The notes beneath the pieces are model-generated. The model was not told the DNA's origin. It searched no databases and saw only the letters and a list, made by a program, of their open reading frames with translations. Positions 8,656-9,939 of a stretch of DNA of 9,939 bases are shown one piece after another. Origin of the DNA: Rickettsiales bacterium (GTDB taxonomy: Bacteria; Pseudomonadota; Alphaproteobacteria; Rickettsiales; 21-14-0-20-44-7). The DNA is taken from positions 1 through 9,939 of the forward strand of contig JALZVI010000229.1 of NCBI GenBank assembly GCA_023301015.1. Direction: 5' to 3'. A program made the translations under genes and the position numbers. Every line of letters starts with the position of its first letter. Position 1 is the stretch's first letter.

Positions 8656-8664
8656 TTTTTTCTT

Positions 8665-9138
8665 CTATTCTCTAATTAAGTTTTCTCGCTGATTATGGAT
8701 CTGAACTAGCAGCCTCGAAATTTCACTATTAGGATCCCTTAAGGCGTCTTTCCGCGCCGCGCCGCCCTGAAGCAACAAATCTTTTTCTATGTCATCAAGC
8801 TGCTCTTCGAAAGCTAGCAGTTCGGGATCTGAAGCCCTCATCTCAATTTCATGCAATTCAGGTGGAATATCAGACCGATCAGGAAGTAACGAGGACTCGG
8901 TCTGAATCTGCGGAAATGCGGTAGTGAGAGTATCAGGCATTTCATTTATAGGACTACCTTCTGATCGCGATTTTGATCTGGATGAGAGACGCTGGGAACG
9001 CTTTTCCAGCGAGACGCTTGAAAATCCTTCCCCTACAGTTTGCGGAGGAGACTCATCCCCTAGAAACACGACAAAAATAATCGCGGCAGCCAAGAGCGCG
9101 ACTGCGAGATAAAGGTAGATGCGTTGATTGATTTTCAT
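8665..9138 (-). CDS. Small N-terminally membrane-anchored protein, first gene of the operon
   Basis: A 157-residue protein of no recognised family. Residues 1-7 are basic (MKINQRI) and 8-26 are a continuous hydrophobic stretch (YLYLAVALLAAAIIFVVFL), followed by a Ser/Arg/Lys-rich region (about 40-62), a Pro-containing spacer, and a charged, probably helical C-terminal part (about 94-157: PELHEIEMRAS, LAFEEQLDDIEKDLLLQ). A membrane anchor facing the periplasm is most likely; a cleaved signal is less likely because no AxA site follows. The frame is also open to a TTG at 9162, eight codons upstream, but the ATG at 9138 is preferred because it places the hydrophobic segment right after a short basic N-terminus. 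The stop is 9 nt before the YadA-head-like gene, so the two are coupled. It might act as an envelope accessory factor for that protein, but this is only inferred from position. Confidence 0.78.
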   Translation of the reverse strand: MKINQRIYLYLAVALLAAAIIFVVFLGDESPPQTVGEGFSSVSLEKRSQRLSSRSKSRSEGSPINEMPDTLTTAFPQIQTESSLLPDRSDIPPELHEIEMRASDPELLAFEEQLDDIEKDLLLQGGAARKDALRDPNSEISRLLVQIHNQRENLIRE

Positions 9139-9317
9139 TACTTCTTCGGCTGGATCGCGCAATCCAAGAAAGATAATTTCCTAGTTAACTTTTAGATAAA
9201 ACCATCACCTCTATTATCAGGAAAGAAAAAAGTGGATTTTACATAAATTAACCGAGTCTCTTTGAAAAAAAATAAAGTAACCCTAACGATCTTTGTTTTT
9301 TTCTGGATCTAAACCCC

Positions 9318-9331
9318 CGAGCCTAGGCTCG
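9318..9331. promoter_or_regulatory. Perfect 14-bp palindrome, possible operator
   Basis: The sequence cgagcctaggctcg reads the same on both strands with no central loop, set in AT-rich DNA about 180 nt upstream of the first operon ATG. Its symmetry suits a dimeric DNA-binding protein. A transcription terminator is less likely, as there is no spacer loop and no T-tract on either side. Confidence 0.35.
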
Positions 9332-9373
9332 CACTCAGAATCGTAAAAAGAGTATAGCTAGGAGAATAGAGAT

Positions 9374-9433
9374 ATGAGACTTTATACCACTCCGAGTTCC
9401 AAAAAAGCAGAATGGGTCTTTAGGATGTTTTAA
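9374..9433 (+). CDS. Possible 19-residue small ORF with a Shine-Dalgarno-like sequence
   Basis: ATG at 9374 opens a 19-codon frame (MRLYTTPSSKKAEWVFRMF) ending at taa 9431-9433. AGGAG at 9360-9364 lies 9 nt upstream, good Shine-Dalgarno spacing, whereas the operon genes here lack such sequences. No recognisable promoter or family. A frame this short occurs easily by chance, so it is listed only as a candidate. Confidence 0.15.
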   Translation: MRLYTTPSSKKAEWVFRMF

Positions 9434-9504
9434 AAGGATGTGCTTCGCAGCTTGGAGAAGAGCCGAATGGCACTTCCTGAGAGTCGTCATCTGTTGCTTG
9501 GCAG

Positions 9505-9827
9505 GTTCTTAAGCTCCGATAGGTGCGCTGGTGAAATGCCCTTGGGTGCATGTCGCCTCGGGTGGAGCGCAGCGGGAACCTAGGGATGAGATCAAGAGGA
9601 CTACGGGGCAAGCCTTTGAGGCCGATTCGGATAGGGTCCACCCGCAGCCCGTCATCCCAGCATCGACCTCGGCACGGCGGCCTTCGGGAAAGTGATAGGG
9701 TGCTTCGACGCACTCGGCTCGGCCCTCTCTCCGACCAATCTAAAACCCTGGGTTCCCGCTGCGCTTCACCCGGGGCTACATGCCTGCATCCCTTCGGGAT
9801 TTAAGAACACGCGAGCGAGTTCTTAAG
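9505..9827. repeat. GC-rich structured repeat element with inverted arms and 9-nt direct repeats at its ends
   Basis: Two imperfect inverted arms, 9534-9585 and 9746-9802, share agcgcagcgggaacc (9566-9580; reverse complement at 9751-9765) as an exact 15-nt match. The match extends to 22 nt with one mismatch (9559-9580 against 9751-9772), and with gaps also covers an AAAT, a GGG-TGCA block, ATGT and GCC further out. The arms flank about 160 nt containing a smaller hairpin (9698-9715, six base pairs including one G-T, loop ttcgac). The 9-mer gttcttaag occurs in direct orientation at 9505-9513 and 9819-9827, like a target-site duplication, although an inverted copy of its first eight bases at 9801-9808 complicates that reading. 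It encodes no transposase, so a MITE- or REP-like non-autonomous element is the likely class. I recall similar GC-rich repeats in verrucomicrobial and planctomycete genomes, but could not check. Confidence 0.6.
9801..9826 (-). terminator. Hairpin downstream of the right-edge gene, possible terminator
   Basis: An 8-bp perfect stem (ttaagaac 9801-9808 with gttcttaa 9819-9826) closes a 10-nt loop, beginning 29 nt after the stop codon at 9855. A second small stem (atccc 9788-9792 with gggat 9796-9800) follows on the minus strand. No T-tract follows either, and the stem is part of the repeat element, so terminator function is uncertain. Confidence 0.3.
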
Positions 9828-9854
9828 GAAGCCGCATTCAGCTAAGAGCCTCTC

Positions 9855-9939
9855 CTACTGGTCTAGGATCGCTTGGACGGCTGGGGAGACGAAGCCGGAT
9901 TCGGTGGCTTCGTCTGCGGCGAGGCGCATTTGGAATTTG
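9855..9939 (-). CDS. C-terminal end of an unrecognised protein (enters from right edge)
   Basis: Reading the minus strand from 9938 gives 27 codons, beginning KFQMRLAADEATESGF and ending PAVQAILDQ, before TAG at 9857-9855. The composition (Ala-rich, amphipathic, ending in a helix-like VQAILDQ) and codon choice look like a genuine protein end rather than a chance frame. The fragment is too short to identify a family. About 716 nt of repeat-containing DNA separate it from the operon, so it is probably a separate transcription unit. Confidence 0.6.
   Translation of the reverse strand, partial: KFQMRLAADEATESGFVSPAVQAILDQ

Larger units (their letters stand above)
9139..9854. other. Non-coding interval between the operon and the upstream gene
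   Basis: About 716 nt without a convincing protein gene. The part nearest the operon (9181-9300) is AT-rich, 33 G/C in 120 bases, and should hold the operon promoter. The best minus-strand -10-like hexamer is GATAAT at 9218-9213, about 75 nt before the ATG, but no good -35 is seen at the right distance, so no promoter is called. A perfect 14-bp palindrome lies at 9318-9331. From about 9505 to 9827 base composition switches to GC-rich (76 G/C in the 120 bases 9541-9660) and a folded repeat element is present. Open frames across it (9420-9713 minus, 9550-9804 plus) follow the GC-rich repeat and look spurious. Confidence 0.75.

Noticed and set aside
8665..9162. Longer form of the 157-aa membrane protein beginning at TTG 9162
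   Set aside because: The extra eight residues are charged (RDPAEEV) and would precede the basic start and hydrophobic segment; the ATG at 9138 gives a normal N-terminus.
9420..9713. Minus-strand 97-codon open frame in the repeat region
   Set aside because: It lies across the GC-rich inverted-repeat element, is Arg/Pro/Ser-rich with no domain or signal, and its path is dictated by the repeat arms. It looks like a chance frame.
9550..9804. Plus-strand 84-codon open frame in the repeat region
   Set aside because: Same element as above, overlapping on the opposite strand, with Arg-rich low-complexity translation and no start signal.
1..9939. CRISPR array, tRNA, rRNA or transposase gene
   Set aside because: No regularly spaced direct repeats, cloverleaf-like sequence, rRNA signature or transposase motif was seen on either strand.

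Overview
The window looks like an accessory locus of a Gram-negative bacterium, most likely from the phylum Verrucomicrobiota. The clues are protein style (very large secreted proteins with calcium-type thrombospondin-3 repeats, LamG-like and FG-GAP-like modules, and repeated LGQxK segments I associate with verrucomicrobial surface proteins) and the near absence of Shine-Dalgarno sequences. This placement is an inference; no rRNA or housekeeping marker is present to confirm it.

Layout, all on the minus strand, read right to left. (1) 9855-9939 holds the last 27 codons of an unrecognised gene entering from the right edge. (2) 9139-9854 is about 700 nt of non-coding DNA. Next to the operon it is AT-rich (about 27% GC at 9181-9300) and carries a perfect 14-bp palindrome. 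Further right it contains a GC-rich (about 63%) structured repeat element at about 9505-9827, with imperfect inverted arms and 9-nt direct repeats at its edges. (3) 1-9138 is a tightly packed run of five genes with gaps of only 9, 41, 18 and 17 nt, so very probably one operon. In order they are a small protein with an N-terminal membrane segment (157 aa), a YadA-head-like beta-roll protein (434 aa), a multidomain TSP3/LamG-like protein (1167 aa), an FG-GAP/VCBS-like protein with a TSP3 tail (990 aa), and the first 265 residues of a Cys-containing secreted protein that runs off the left edge.

Four of the five operon products begin with a Sec-type signal peptide and the fifth has an N-terminal membrane segment, so the whole operon is directed to the envelope or outside. 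No enzyme was recognised. My reading is a cassette for an extracellular assembly or adhesive surface structure: a likely trimeric fibre (the YadA-head protein), calcium-stabilised large proteins, a probable beta-propeller, and a last protein that may be the largest and may carry the business end outside the window. The specific role is unknown.
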